Assembly (NCBI GenBank): GCA_036873755.1
Contig: JAVTVY010018759.1
Span: 1 to 64,000, forward strand
Direction of reading: 5' to 3'
Origin: Hanleya hanleyi
Lineage: Eukaryota > Mollusca > Polyplacophora > Lepidopleurida > Hanleyidae
Length of the DNA stretch: 64,000 nucleotides
The notes under the pieces were generated by a model, which ran no database searches, was not told the DNA's origin, and was given only the letters and a program-made list of their open reading frames with translations. Below, piece by piece: positions 44,342 to 56,027 of this stretch (position 1 is its first letter; every line of letters starts with the position of its first letter). Both the position numbers and the translations under genes were made by a program.

Positions 44342-46928
44342 CTTCTATAACGTGGGATAATGGATGTTTCAGATCCACAGAGTGCGCAGGGTCCCCAAGA
44401 CAAACTGTCAGGCTACTGGGAACGCACTCGGGCACTGATCCTGGCCAACGAGGGAGTTCGATTCAACCTGTCACCTTGTCTGGATCAAGGAGGTTGGAAA
44501 GGAAGACCTGTAATGACAACCAAAGCAAATTAATGCAATACTGACATATAATTCTTTGAGCAGGTATACAGGATTCAAATCGTGGTAGCGTACAATCCCT
44601 GCAAAGAAGATCCCTACTCTATGAATTATCTGTACTCTTATAGTTATCATTAACCGAAGTTCAATAGAAAATATATACAAAATATATATAGCCCTAGCTA
44701 TAACGCGAGCAGGCCTGGTCACAGCCACAGTCTGGTCACGACCGGTTCTCTCGTGGATGGATCCAGCTTCTATCTTCCTTCCCCAGGGCTTTGCAGTAGG
44801 ATCCAGCGTCTATCGTCCTTCCCCAGATATATGTGGTAAGGTCCAGCGTCTAGCTTCCTTCCCCAGGTCTTCGTTCACTCCCGTATGGATGAACACTGCG
44901 TCGTGTCTCGTCTTACACGACTAGGCCCCTCCGTGGTTATGTCCGACGTGTGTCTTCCTTCCCCCGGTCTTCCTCCCTCGGGTGGTATGGACTTCTCGTC
45001 GTCGTCGTGTCTCGTCTTACACGACTAAGCCCCTCCAAGCGTTGATAACCATCAATGGATGTGGACGGCCTGGGCACGATAGTACTATCACAGTACAAAG
45101 GCTTCTACGGCACCGGCCCGTCTCTCTGTAACACCGCAGGACTATTCAACTGCACGGCTCACCACAGCAGCAGACGGCACCCCTCGTAGGAATACACCCC
45201 CAGGCTTCAGCGACCCCGCTCACGGCGACTCACTCCGCGGCCCGGCTCCAAGGATGCATCATCAAGGCTAGAGTTCACGGCTACACGGTCCACATAGGAT
45301 CGGACATCAATAACACACGGTGGATAGGCAGGCACCTCGTTTAGTAACCCTCTTCCTATACTACTGTATGGGCACCTGGAATCGGCACCCTCCTTCTATA
45401 CTACTATATGATCAACTGGTATAGGAACCCTCCTTCTATACTACTGTATGGTCAACTGGTATAGGAACCCTCCTTCTATACTACTGTATGGTCAGTTGAC
45501 CCTTGAACCCTCTCTCTATACTACTGCAGGGTCTTCCGCAATAGATGGGCATCAGGTCTAGGATTCCCCCTCTATATATATCTATCATTGGCCGTGAATT
45601 ACTCAATATATGTACAGGGTTGTGAGAGACCATGCTTATGGAGACGTGAATGGATAATCGTTCATCGTACGATTAACTGGGTAGGTGTATATATATCAAG
45701 CTATAGGCTCGAAGCTATAGCTTGTGGGTGTTAGCGTGAATGTATTTCAACCCGTAGGTTGTGTATTAAGTACATGTGTGCATGAATAATTGTTTATGTA
45801 GGAACTGTGTATGGTTTGGTTTAGCTATATCCTCTTCACAGGGACTCGCATCCCTTACCGGATACAGCTTAATAGATACACTAACAACAACGCAATCCCT
45901 GAACAACTGTGCGATACGGTTGAAGGCAAGGAGAGATGCGGCTAATGTATGGCCATGCTTTCGACACTAACGCCGTTAGTTAATTCCCAGAGCTGAGCCC
46001 GTACTAGCGTACGGTAGAGAATAAGAATAACCATTGGCGATAAGTGTCTATACTCGTAACTTCCAGCGCAATATCCGTTCAACTGTGCAATACGGTTGAA
46101 GGCGGATAGAGATCGAAGCAGAGTAAACACAGCCCGGACATGTGAATGTAAGTGTGTGTAATGAATGCTACTATGTTATAATATTCGGCGGCCTGGTCAC
46201 GGCCCGGCGGCGGCACTAATTCGGCGGCGGTACAAACTCGGCGGCGGTACTTCTCCAATTCGGCGGCGGCCTTTCTCCGGCAATGTATTGGATTTCTTCT
46301 CCCCAAATGATATGGCGTGTGCTCTCACCTCGATGTTTTCGCTGGTCTGCCTCGTTTCAGCGGGAGTCCGGCTTATATAGGGCTACCGCTCTTCTGTGGA
46401 TAAAGGTAGGGACAGACGTCGAAAGTGACAGCGCCATCTTTATTGTCACTCACAACACTTCCCGATCAGTTTATCTGGACTTCGCTGGATAAATATGGCT
46501 ATGGAGGAACAAACCATAATTCATACTGGACGTAACTGGTAAATCTCAGCTTCCAACTCCCTCTAGTTAATTCATACGATGACCGCAAAGTTCACTGTCC
46601 CTAATCTGCATATTCACTGGAACCGACTTCCGGATTCCTGACTGACGTCATCCACAGCGAAGCGAGTAGCTCACCAGGGCCCCTTTCTCCGTCCCGACTG
46701 ATCGTTTGAGATAACTTCACCGGGATTTCGAGGCATTGTCCGTCTCCCGGATTATTATAGGTCATTCTAGGAAAATTACAGCGTTGGATTCCACCAGGTA
46801 AGTGAACCGCACACATAAACACAATGTAACTTTCCGATTTCACATATAGTCACATGTCAATCACAAGCAGTGATTTATTAAAGGGGATCCATCCCAAGGG
46901 GTCGTTGTCAACCTGCACTTTCGTTACA
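44342..46928 (-). repeat. 3' LTR (left)
   Basis: Matches the right LTR but lacks its last 13 bases (complement of TGAAACGTTTCTA), ending instead at CTTCTATAACG beside unrelated sequence. Contains a ~38-bp tandem repeat (CCCTCCTTCTATACTACTG, four to five copies, about 45345-45535) and a GGCGGCGGTAC run at 46190-46270. Confidence 0.9.
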
Positions 46929-46942
46929 CTACCCCCGCCTTC
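46929..46942 (-). other. Polypurine tract
   Basis: On the minus strand GAAGGCGGGGGTAG directly precedes the LTR start TGTAACG, as expected for plus-strand DNA priming. Confidence 0.7.
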
Positions 46943-46963
46943 GAAAATCATGACGCCCTCGTC

Positions 46964-47293
46964 ATGGCTCTCGTCACGCTACCAGCAGCACGGGTGTGCA
47001 GAACAGAACATATGTACAGCGTATATACAACAGAATTACAGGACGACGGTGACAAAAGAGATGATTACAATTTCGACATCGTAAACTATCCCTTTCTGGA
47101 TAGTAATATTCCAGTGGGACCTGCATATGGCGTATACATATCTCGCTTAGTAGCATTTGCTAGATCCTGTGTTAAATGTGATGATTTTAATCAACGTCAC
47201 AGAACATTGTTACAGAAACATAAAACAGGGCTATTCCACCAAGCGCCTCCACTCAAAAGTTTCTCAAATTTGGCGATACATATCGCATGCTGA
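46964..47293 (+). pseudogene. Antisense fragment of a foreign retroelement protein
   Basis: This frame, opposite to the Gypsy genes, contains IVNYPFLDSNIPVGPAYG, VYISRLVAFARSC, DDFNQRH and LLQKHKTG. These resemble the IVNYPFLD...YGVYISQL...DFxxR segment that I recall as common in invertebrate retroelement (reverse-transcriptase-associated) proteins; exact family not established. It starts mid-domain and has no upstream RT, so it is a fragment, lying between the polypurine tract and pol. Probably captured or inserted; it cannot be native to the Gypsy coding order. Confidence 0.55.
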
Positions 47294-47518
47294 TAGCAAA
47301 ATACGAACGTAGCGTGCAAGATCTATGGCGCTACGTTTCGTAACATGTGTCTAATTCCGCTTAACCCGGGGCTAGGGGCCGTATGAGCCCATGTACTTCA
47401 AGATCATCATGGTACTCATATGAACAGTCACAATCAAAGCGTGATTGAGGTACATCATTTTTAGATGACACTTATAACGAATATTATGGATTAAGAATAC
47501 TGATCAGCGATACGGATT

Positions 47519-47734
47519 TGATATTTTGGAACATCATGATGTCTTGCCGGCATCATTGAAAATTGTTGACCGCTTCTCTCTTGCAGGAAACAAGCCTTTG
47601 TGTTTTGTAGTACTTTTTGAATTTGGTGCTAATACTGTTATATGGAAATGGAATAGGTCTTTGGATTATGGACGCGGATATTCTCTAATGGACGACGGCT
47701 GGATTATGAATGACGGACTAGACGCTTGTAATTC
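47519..47734 (+). repeat. ~215-bp segment shared with 13490-13712
   Basis: Same orientation as the copy at 13.5 kb, clearly related with scattered differences and small indels. It lies in the Gypsy 3' untranslated region next to the antisense retroelement fragment. Confidence 0.8.
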
Positions 47735-47843
47735 TTGACTTTCTGGCCAAGTCGTCGTCACCTGCAATGGACATCAGGTCCACAGCAGGCCCACAGCTGT
47801 CTGTTGCTGGAGTCATGCATCATGCATCTGAGGCAGTAAAGCC

Positions 47844-48580
47844 TCAGAATCGCCCATCCTGTGTTCGTCGTCCACAGGGGTACTTGGAGGTCGGACCTGC
47901 ACCACAGGTCATCCCTCGACGATCACGGTCATCAACCGTATTTCTCCGACCATACGGTCGTGCATCTCCTGTCCACTGACAGGCTAAAATGTAGTCATTA
48001 AAGCGCCTCAGTCGCTGGATACGACGTCCACGAGTCGTTCGCGGAGGACTCCACCTCTCCGGCAAGGCCATCTGCTCTTCCGGAAGTGGCGACTCGTCTT
48101 CAACAGGAGGATCCGGCGGTAATCCAACCTCGTAATCTGCCAATCTTGGAGGACGACGGGTTCTCCGTCCACTCCTCGTCTGCCGATGTGCTGGAGATCT
48201 CACTACGGCTGGATGCTCCACCGGATATGGAAAGACCGTCGCGGGCTCCGAGTCATTCTCAGACTCGACGTCACCATCATTCTCTGTAGACTCAGTGGTC
48301 TCACTATCCGACGTCTCTCTGGGGTAGAAGGGCTTAAGAAGATCATGATGGACTACACGGAGGCCACCAGCCTCGTCGGCGATGCGATATGTCACATCAG
48401 TCAGGGCTTCTTTCACAGTATAAGGTCCTCCCCACCGGTCTCGTAGTTTCCGGATCTCCCCACGTTTAGTGGCGGAAATATACAGGTAAACCTGATCACC
48501 AGGCTTGTACTTGTGAGGAAAAGCCCTCGTATCGTAGATACGTTCTGCCGCCTCAAGCTCTTCTTCGTAGTCTCTCGGGC
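47844..48580 (-). pseudogene. pol C-terminus (integrase tail) in shifted frame
   Basis: Reads KEALTDVTYRIADEAGG, LRVVHHDLLKPFYPRE and then an acidic, Ser-rich region followed by an Arg-rich stretch (RSGRRTRRPPR), typical of the tail after the integrase core in Ty3/Gypsy elements. The frame is open upstream to about 48580, where it should continue the integrase frame but is out of phase with it. Confidence 0.75.
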
Positions 48581-50770
48581 AAACTCGTGGATCTCAGCCA
48601 TCTCATCCCGGAGATCTTCGACCCACTGCGTCGGCTCTACCTGCTGTTTCGGAGGCGCTCCCAAAGTCAGGTGCGACGGCAAGGCGATTTCCCTCCCAAA
48701 CACCATCATGTTTGGGGAATATCCCGTCGTCTCATGCACGGTGGCACGGTATGACATCAGCACCAACGGAATGTGAAGGTCCCAGTCGTCCGGGTGACGG
48801 TCAATGCTGGCATGCAACATCTGGGCTAAGGTCCGATTGAACCGTTCAATCATGCCGTTCGACTGGGGGTGATAGGGTGTAGTCCTCGTTTTTCTCATTC
48901 CGGGTATGCGGCACATCCCCTGGAATACTCTGCTTTCAAACTGACGTCCCTGGTCAGAGTGGATTGCCATTGGTACGCCAAATCGGGTCACGAAGTGGTC
49001 CACGACAGCTTGGGCAACCGTCGTGGCTTCCTGATTGGGTAAGGCTACAGCTTCCACCCAACGGGTGAAATAGTCTCCGATGACGACTACGTATCGGTTT
49101 CCCTGACCGGTTTCTGCCAATGGTCCGAGAATATCAACAGCTGCTCTGTCTCCTGGACTTCCGGTCATCTGACCGCGATGAGGACCTCTGGGCTTCCGTC
49201 CTGCCAACTTCCTGCGATTACAAACGTCGCAACTCCGGCACCATTGCCGAACATCGGTCTGTAGACCAGGCCACATGTACGCCTGTCTCACTTTTGCCAA
49301 GGTTTTCTTCACCCCAAGGTGACCACCGGTTACACTGTCATGACACTCTTTCAAGACTTTCCGTCTGAGGGAGCGAGGGACCACCAGAAGCCGTCGTTTC
49401 ACTTCTCCCCGAGCATTCACCCATCTCCGCACAAGCAAGGTTCCACTCATCTCCAGTAGATCGAAGGCACCCCACAGGGTCTTAGTTACGGGCCCATATT
49501 GACTGATGTCCTGCCTGGCGGGTCGACTGCCTTTCTTTACCCACTCCAGGACAGGCTGCAAGTCTGGGTCCGCGGCCTGAGCTTGACTGAAGTCTGCAGT
49601 CGGCGGTACGATCTCCGTGACACGGGCAGCTTCCTGGACCTCGGACCCTGATCGTCCACACTGCTTGCACGGGATTCGGCTCATGGCTTCAGCGTTTCCG
49701 TGCTTCCGTCCGGGTCGATGCTGGATTTCAAAGTTGTAGACTCCAAGAGCTTGTATCCAGCGAGCCAATTGTCCCTCCGGTTCTTTAAACCGCATTAACC
49801 ACCTCAGGGACCCATGGTCAGTGCGCAGTAGAAATTTTCGGCCAAACAGATAATGCCGAAAGTACTTGACAAAGTACACGACAGCCAGAAGTTCCCTTCT
49901 AGTCACACAGTAGGCACGTTCTGTTTTGGACAGCACCCTGCTGGCATAGGCTACGACCTTCTCCTCCCCGTTGATCTCCTGGGACAGGACGACCCCAATG
50001 CCGAAATTGCTGGCATCTGTGTCCATGATAAAGGGCTGTCGGAAGTCCGGCATCGTTAACATAGGTGCAGTCGTCAGCTTCTGTCTTAGGTGGTCGAATG
50101 CCGTCTGGGCTGTATCATCCCACATAAATACCGCCTTCTTCTCCGTCAGTCGATGAAGAGGGGCTGCTACAGTCGCAAAATCCCGTATAAAACGCCGGTA
50201 GTACCCACACAGGCCAAGAAAACTTCTGACATCCGTTTGGGAGACAGGCGTCGGCCACTCTCGTACAGCCCGAATCTTCTCCGGGTCGGTACCAATCCCG
50301 TCTTGCGTCACTATATGACCCAGGTAAAGGACCTGTCGTTTCCCGATGACGCATTTCGAGGGCTTCAATTTCAGGCCGTGTTGTTGCAGCCTCTGGAAGA
50401 CTCCCTCCAGTCGTTGGATCATCTCCTCGAAGGTCCGGCCAAAAACGATTATGTCGTCGAGGTACACTAAGCACGTCTCGTAATGGAAGCCTGCCAAAAC
50501 TGCCTCCATTAATCGCTCGAAGGTTCCTGGAGCATTACCAAGCCCGAAAGGCATGGCCCGGAATTGGTACAGGCCCCGTCGAGTGGCAAAGGCGGTCTTA
50601 CATCTGTCTTCCGGGGCTACTTCGACCTGCCAGTTCCCCGACATCAGGTCGAGCGTACTCCACCAGCAGGCACCAGACAGAGAATCCAGGGAATCGTCGA
50701 TTCTCGGCAGGGGGTAGGCATCTTTCTCCGTTACTTTGTTGAGGGCTCGGTAATCAACGCAGAATCGCAT
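48413..50770 (-). pseudogene. pol: reverse transcriptase, RNase H, integrase
   Basis: About 785 codons. RT: FCVDYRALNKVT, LDLMSGNWQV, FGLGNAPGTF and the catalytic YLDD (50453-50464). RNase H: MDTDASNFGIG and TDHGSLRWL. Integrase zinc motif H-H-C-C (GGHLGVKKT...CRSCDVC, ~49200-49340), then the DDE core: DILGP, IHSDQGRQFES, and HPQSNGMIERFNRTL. The listed start is only where an in-frame Met occurs. RT begins upstream in the gag-protease frame, which ends early because of a one-base shift near 50837. Past about 48580 the frame goes out of phase again, so the last ~55 residues here are spurious. Confidence 0.9.
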
Positions 50771-50828
50771 TTTCCCATCCTTCTTCCGTACCAGGACAAC
50801 CGGAGCAGACCAAGGCCCATTAGATGGC

Positions 50829-53399
50829 TCAATGACTCCCCGCTAGCAGCATGTCTTCAACCTGGTCGTCTATTATTCCACGGGCATGAAGGGGCGGACG
50901 TCGTGGAGGAATCCGGATAGGTGGCGCATTCCCCGTCTTGATATGATGTTGCACCATCGTTGTTCGCCCCAAATCACTGTCATCCTTGGCGAACAAGTGG
51001 GTGAAGCGAGTAACCAAGTCTTCTACAGCTAAAGCTCTCTCAACTTCCAATCCCTCACTGGACTGTTGTACTAAGGCCCGTAGGTGCGGTGGACATCTTG
51101 GGGTTGGCACCGTTGCTTCACCAGAGGCTGGACCATGCTGGCTCAAAGGCTCTGCAGTAAGTGGAGCTGAATTATCTACTACCTCCACTTCAGTCAAACT
51201 ACCACACAGAGTGCCGGCTTGTATTATGGCAGGGTCAGTGGACAGGTTAAGGAACCGCAGGGTAACTTCATGGTCACGGTCAACTTCGGCCAGGGCTCTG
51301 GCCACCATGGTTCCAGTCTTCTGTGTGAACCCAATGATATTTTCCACCATTCCGACCTCCCCCGGTAGAGCACCTCGGACGGTCCCCGTCACCACTGCCT
51401 CAGCTCCAGCTGGTATAGTAAAAGTCTCCGTTACAGACACCCGATGGCATTCGTGGCTCCCCACGACCTCACACTGGATACATCGGCCGCCATACTTCAC
51501 CTGGTGCTTCTCCGTATCAATCGCAGTACAGTGGGTACTCAGGAAATCATAACCCAGGAGGGCATCCACGGTCAGTGTCCCAACAATCATCGTCTGAGTC
51601 CGGGTAGTCCCATCTATCGTGACCTTAAAGTCTGCTTCACCCTGTAGTGGCATACACGTACCATCGGCCATACGAATGGACGCAAAGGAGGGACTTCTCA
51701 ATGCCGGCCTAAGTCGGGGACTCAGCTGGTTGTACACCCGCACGTTCAGAAGAGAAACTGATGCACCTGTGTCGACGCAGCACCACAATCCTACGGATCC
51801 CATCTTGGCCGGGAGATACAATCCGGCCCCACCAGAGTTATTCACCGTAGGAGGTTTCGGGGGAGGTTTCGGTTGTCTTGGGGGTTGATGATCATCCGGC
51901 CTGCGCAACTCTGGACAATTCACACGGTAATGCCCGTCTTTTGCGCATGACCAGCATCCTGATGTTCGATCATGGCCGCCGTATGGTTGTTGATGGTCAC
52001 GTCTATGTCCCCATCTCGACTGGTATCGTCCTGGCCGTTTTGGTCTTGGTGGTTCGCTGTTCTTCTTAATCACCTCCATTAACCTCTTTACTTCTTCCCT
52101 CAACCGTTGATTCTCCGTCTCATCCTCTTCAGGGGGTGCGGCTGCCTTATCTTCCTCTCCCGGGGCAGTTGACTTGGCTGTCGGCCAGGGTTTCCGACGC
52201 TGGGAGATCTTGAATGCCTCCAGTTCCACGGCCGCATGTACTGCCGCATCCAAGGTTTTAGGCCTAGTTTGCCAGACCTGAAACCTCAACTCGTCACCGA
52301 TGGCGTCCAGGAACTGGTCCTTGGCTAGGGTATCCTGAACATCGTCTCCGGCGTCGGGATAGGCCAGCTGTGCCAGGCGGATTAGTGCTTGAGCCAGGCC
52401 CGGAAGATCTTCTTCCCTCTCGCGGTGTCTAGACCTCAGCTGTGCCTTGTACATATCCATCTGATTTGGTGGGGCAAAGCGCTTCTCCAAGGCTTCCTTC
52501 AAGCGGTCGTAGTCGGTACTTCCTGGTGCAGACTTAAGGCTGGCTAACACCTTTTGCGCTGACCCCCTTAAAGCGACGGCTAGGTATTGACCCTGCTGTT
52601 GGTAGGTCCATCCATTGATCACGGCGCAATGGCCGAAGTGAGCCAAATAATCCCCCCATGGCGTGGTACCATCGTAGGTAGCGGCCTTCACCGTCGCCGT
52701 CTTCGGCCGTCTAGGTTCCCCCATGGGCGTGGACGTCTGTAACGGGTGGTCCCCCGAAACTGAAGGTGGTTCGTCCCCGCGTCTTCTTGGCGGTGACTCA
52801 TCTCGCCTCGACGTCGTCCCCGATGCGGCTCCGTCTCGACCCCGTTCCAGTCCGGCCGGCCCAGAATGAGTGCAATCTTCTGCCTTCGGTGGAGTCATCT
52901 CCTCACTGGCACTTTGATTTCCCAGTATCGTCGACATCTGTTCCATCATGGCGGTCACCGCTGTACATAATGCATTTGAGACATTACGCTGGTCTTCCAC
53001 CTCTCGTCTTAGATCAACGTCAGGCTGTTCATCTGCTGGCTCGCGCCCCCTCAGTCGATCTTCGGTAGACATCTCCGCTGAAGGTCGTGGCGTCTGGTCG
53101 GCCGGTGGTGTCAACAGCTCCGATTCCAGTTCTTGCGTGGACAAGTCAAGAAGATTTCCAGAGGCTCGAGTAGCTGTAGTCGATCGCCGGGAACCTACAT
53201 CTCCTCCCGTGTCACGTCGTTCCCGAGGACTCGTGGAAAACTTTCGTTGGGCTCCTCTTCCGTCAGGTGGTTGGCTCATGGCTTCCCACTGTCGCAACTT
53301 GGCGCCGAAATCTCCAGTCATATTCATGGTTGTCTGGGCCGGATCTTTTCTATCCGCCAGGCTTGGTCTCCTTTCCTTCGTCTCCCAGGTGTTGGCCAT
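50829..53399 (-). CDS. gag-protease polyprotein
   Basis: 856 codons starting at the ATG at 53399, which overlaps the last base of the primer-binding site; an open extension to 53492 would read through LTR/PBS sequence. Gag is charged and Pro-rich at the N-terminus, followed by a helical capsid-like part (YDGTTPWGDYLAHF, YLAVALRGSAQKVL, LEKRFAPP) as in Ty3/Gypsy Gag. One CCHC knuckle (CWSCAKDGHYRVNC, ~51918-51959) and an aspartic protease with DTGA (~51760-51772) and LLGYDFLSTH follow. It ends in the first RT residues (VEDMLLAG), then stops after a one-base shift near 50837. The gag-protease part itself is open. Confidence 0.88.
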   Translation of the reverse strand: MANTWETKERRPSLADRKDPAQTTMNMTGDFGAKLRQWEAMSQPPDGRGAQRKFSTSPRERRDTGGDVGSRRSTTATRASGNLLDLSTQELESELLTPPADQTPRPSAEMSTEDRLRGREPADEQPDVDLRREVEDQRNVSNALCTAVTAMMEQMSTILGNQSASEEMTPPKAEDCTHSGPAGLERGRDGAASGTTSRRDESPPRRRGDEPPSVSGDHPLQTSTPMGEPRRPKTATVKAATYDGTTPWGDYLAHFGHCAVINGWTYQQQGQYLAVALRGSAQKVLASLKSAPGSTDYDRLKEALEKRFAPPNQMDMYKAQLRSRHREREEDLPGLAQALIRLAQLAYPDAGDDVQDTLAKDQFLDAIGDELRFQVWQTRPKTLDAAVHAAVELEAFKISQRRKPWPTAKSTAPGEEDKAAAPPEEDETENQRLREEVKRLMEVIKKNSEPPRPKRPGRYQSRWGHRRDHQQPYGGHDRTSGCWSCAKDGHYRVNCPELRRPDDHQPPRQPKPPPKPPTVNNSGGAGLYLPAKMGSVGLWCCVDTGASVSLLNVRVYNQLSPRLRPALRSPSFASIRMADGTCMPLQGEADFKVTIDGTTRTQTMIVGTLTVDALLGYDFLSTHCTAIDTEKHQVKYGGRCIQCEVVGSHECHRVSVTETFTIPAGAEAVVTGTVRGALPGEVGMVENIIGFTQKTGTMVARALAEVDRDHEVTLRFLNLSTDPAIIQAGTLCGSLTEVEVVDNSAPLTAEPLSQHGPASGEATVPTPRCPPHLRALVQQSSEGLEVERALAVEDLVTRFTHLFAKDDSDLGRTTMVQHHIKTGNAPPIRIPPRRPPLHARGIIDDQVEDMLLAGSH

Positions 53400-53415
53400 C
53401 CCACCGCTGCCACCA
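53399..53415 (-). other. Primer-binding site, tRNA-Leu type
   Basis: Minus strand TGGTGGCAGCGGTGGGA, starting with TGG and complementary to a 3' end ...CCCACCGCTGCCA-CCA, which matches animal tRNA-Leu(AAG/TAG) as I recall it. It lies 2 bp from the LTR end TTTCA. Confidence 0.8.
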
Positions 53416-53417
53416 GT

Positions 53418-56027
53418 TGAAACGTTTCTACTTCTATAACGTGGGATAATGGATGTTTCAGATCCACAGAGTGCGCAGGGTCCCCAAGACAAACTGTCAG
53501 GCTACTGGGAACGCACTCGGGCACTGATCCTGGCCAACGAGGGAGTTCGATTCAACCTGTCACCTTGTCTGGATCAAGGAGGTTGGAAAGGAAGACCTGT
53601 AATGACAACCAAAGCAAATTAATGCAATACTGACATATAATTCTTTGAGCAGGTATACAGGATTCAAATCGTGGTAGCGTACAATCCCTGCAAAGAAGAT
53701 CCCTACTCTATGAATTATCTGTACTCTTATAGTTATCATCAACCGAAGTTCAATAGAAAATATATACAAAATATATATAGCCCTAGCTATAACGCGAGCA
53801 GGCCTGGTCACAGCCACAGTCTGGTCACGACCGGTTCTCTCGTGGATGGGTCCAGCTTCTATCTTCCTTCCCCAGGGCTTTGCAGTAGGATCCAGCGTCT
53901 ATCGTCCTTCCCCATATATATGTGGTAAGGTCCAGCGTCTAGCTTCCTTGCCCAGGTCTTCGTTCACTCCCGTATGGATGAACACTGCGTCGTGTCTCGT
54001 CTTACACGACTAGGCCCCTCCGTGGTTATGTCCGACGTGTGTCTTCCTTCCCCCGGTCTTCCTCCCTCGGGTGGTATGGACTTCTCGTCGTCGTCGTGTC
54101 TCGTCTTACACGACTAAGCCCCTCCAAGCGTTGATAACCGTCAATGGATGCGGACGGCCTGGGCACGACAGTACTATCACAGTACAAAGGCTTCTACGGC
54201 ACCGGCCCGTCTCTCTGTAACACCGCAGGACTATTCAACTGCACGGCTCACCACAGCAGCAGACGGCACCCCTCGTAGGAATACACCCCCAGGCTTCAGC
54301 GACCCCGCTCACGGCGACTCACTCCGCGGCCCGGCTCCAAGGATGAATCATCAAGGCTAGAGTTCACGGCTACACGGTCCACATAGGATCGGACATCAAT
54401 AACACACGGTGGATAGGCAGGCACCTCGTCTAGTAACCCTCTTCCTATACTACTGTATGGGCACCTGGAATCGGCACCCTCCTTCTATACTACTATATGA
54501 TCAACTGGTATAGGAACCCTCCTTCTATACTACTGTATGGTCAACTGGTATAGGAACCCTCCTTCTATACTACTGTATGGTCAGTTGACCCTTGAACCCT
54601 CTCTGTATACTACTGCAGGGTCTTCCGCAATAGATGGGCATCAGGTCTAGGATTCCCCCTCTATATAATTTATATCTATCATTGGCCGTGAATTACTCAA
54701 TATATGTACAGGGTGGTGAGAGACCATGCTTATGGAGGCGTGAATGGATAATCGTTCATCGTACTATTAACTGGGTAGGTGTATATATATCAAGCTATAG
54801 GCTCGAAGCTATAGCTTGTGGGTGTTAGCGTGAATGTATTTCAACCCGTAGGTTGTGTATTAAGTACATGTGTGCATGGATAATTGTTTATGTAGGAACT
54901 GTGTATGGTTTGGTTTAGCTATATCCTCTTCACAGGGACTCGCATCCCTTACCGGATACAGCTTAATAGATACACTAACCACAGCGCAATCCCTGAACAA
55001 CTGTGCGATACGGTTGAAGGCAAGGAGAGATGCGGCTAATGTATGGCCATGCTTTCGACACTAACGCCGTTAGTTAATTCCCAGAGCTGAGCCCGTACTA
55101 GCGTACGGTAGAGAATAAGAATAACCATTGGCGATAAGTGTCTATACTCTTAACTTCCAGCGCAATATCCGTTCAACTGTGCAATACGGTTGAAGGCGGA
55201 TAGAGATCGAAGCAGAGTAAACACAGCCCGGACATGTGAATGTAAGTGTGTGTAATGAATGCTACTATGTTATAATATTCGGTGGCCTGGTCACGGCCCG
55301 GCGGCGGCACTAATTCGGCGGCGGTACAAATTCGGCGGCGGTACTTCTCCAATTCGGCGGCGGCCTTTCTCCGGCCCGGCAATGTATTGGATTTCTTCTC
55401 CCCAAATGATATGGCGTGTGCTCTCACCTCGATGTTTCCGCTGGTCTGCCTCGTTTCAGCGGGAGTCCGGCTTATATAGGGCTACCGCTCTTCTGTGGAT
55501 AAAGGTAGGGACAGACGTCGAAAGTGACAGCGCCCTCTTTATTGTCACTCACAACACTTCCCGATCAGTTTATCTGGACTTCGCTGGATAAATATGGCTA
55601 TGGATGAACAAACCATAATTCATACTGGACGTCACTGGTAAATCTCAGCTTCCAACTCCCTCTAGTTAATTCATACGATGACCGCAAAGTTCACTGTCCC
55701 TAATCTGCATATTCACTGGAACCGACTTCCGGATTCCTGACCGACGTCATCCACAGCGAAGCGAGTAGCTCACCAGGGCCCCTTTCTCCGTCCCGACTGA
55801 TCGTTTGAGATAACTTCACCGGGATTTCGAGGCATTGTCCGTCTCCCGGATTATTATAGGTCATTCTAGGAAAATTACAGCGTTGGATTCCACCAGGTAA
55901 GTGAACCGCACACATAAACACAATGTAACTTTCCGATTTCACATATAGTCACATGTCAATCACAAGCAGTGATTTATTAAAGGGGATCCATCCCAAGGGG
56001 TCGTTGTCAACCTGCACTTTCGTTACA
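53418..56027 (-). repeat. 5' LTR (right)
   Basis: 2.61 kb, on the minus strand starting TGTAACG and ending CGTTTCA, an imperfect terminal inverted pair. Contains the same ~38-bp tandem repeat (54430-54625) and GGCGGCGGTAC run as the left LTR. Confidence 0.92.

Larger units (their letters stand above)
44342..56027 (-). mobile_element. Ty3/Gypsy LTR retrotransposon with 2.6-kb LTRs
   Basis: The 2.6-kb direct repeats at 44342-46928 and 53418-56027 flank gag-protease and RT-RNaseH-integrase genes on the minus strand, so the right LTR is the 5' LTR. The domain order PR-RT-RH-INT is that of Ty3/Gypsy. A primer-binding site lies next to the right LTR and a polypurine tract next to the left LTR. LTRs of this length are unusual for the group. 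By eye the LTRs differ at about 25-28 substitutions plus a few small indels (~1%), suggesting a young insertion, yet the coding region is frameshifted at least twice. No target-site duplication found. Confidence 0.93.

Noticed and set aside
46079..47084. Frames inside the left LTR and their twins in the right LTR
   Set aside because: Duplicated with the LTR, no domains; LTR sequence is non-coding.
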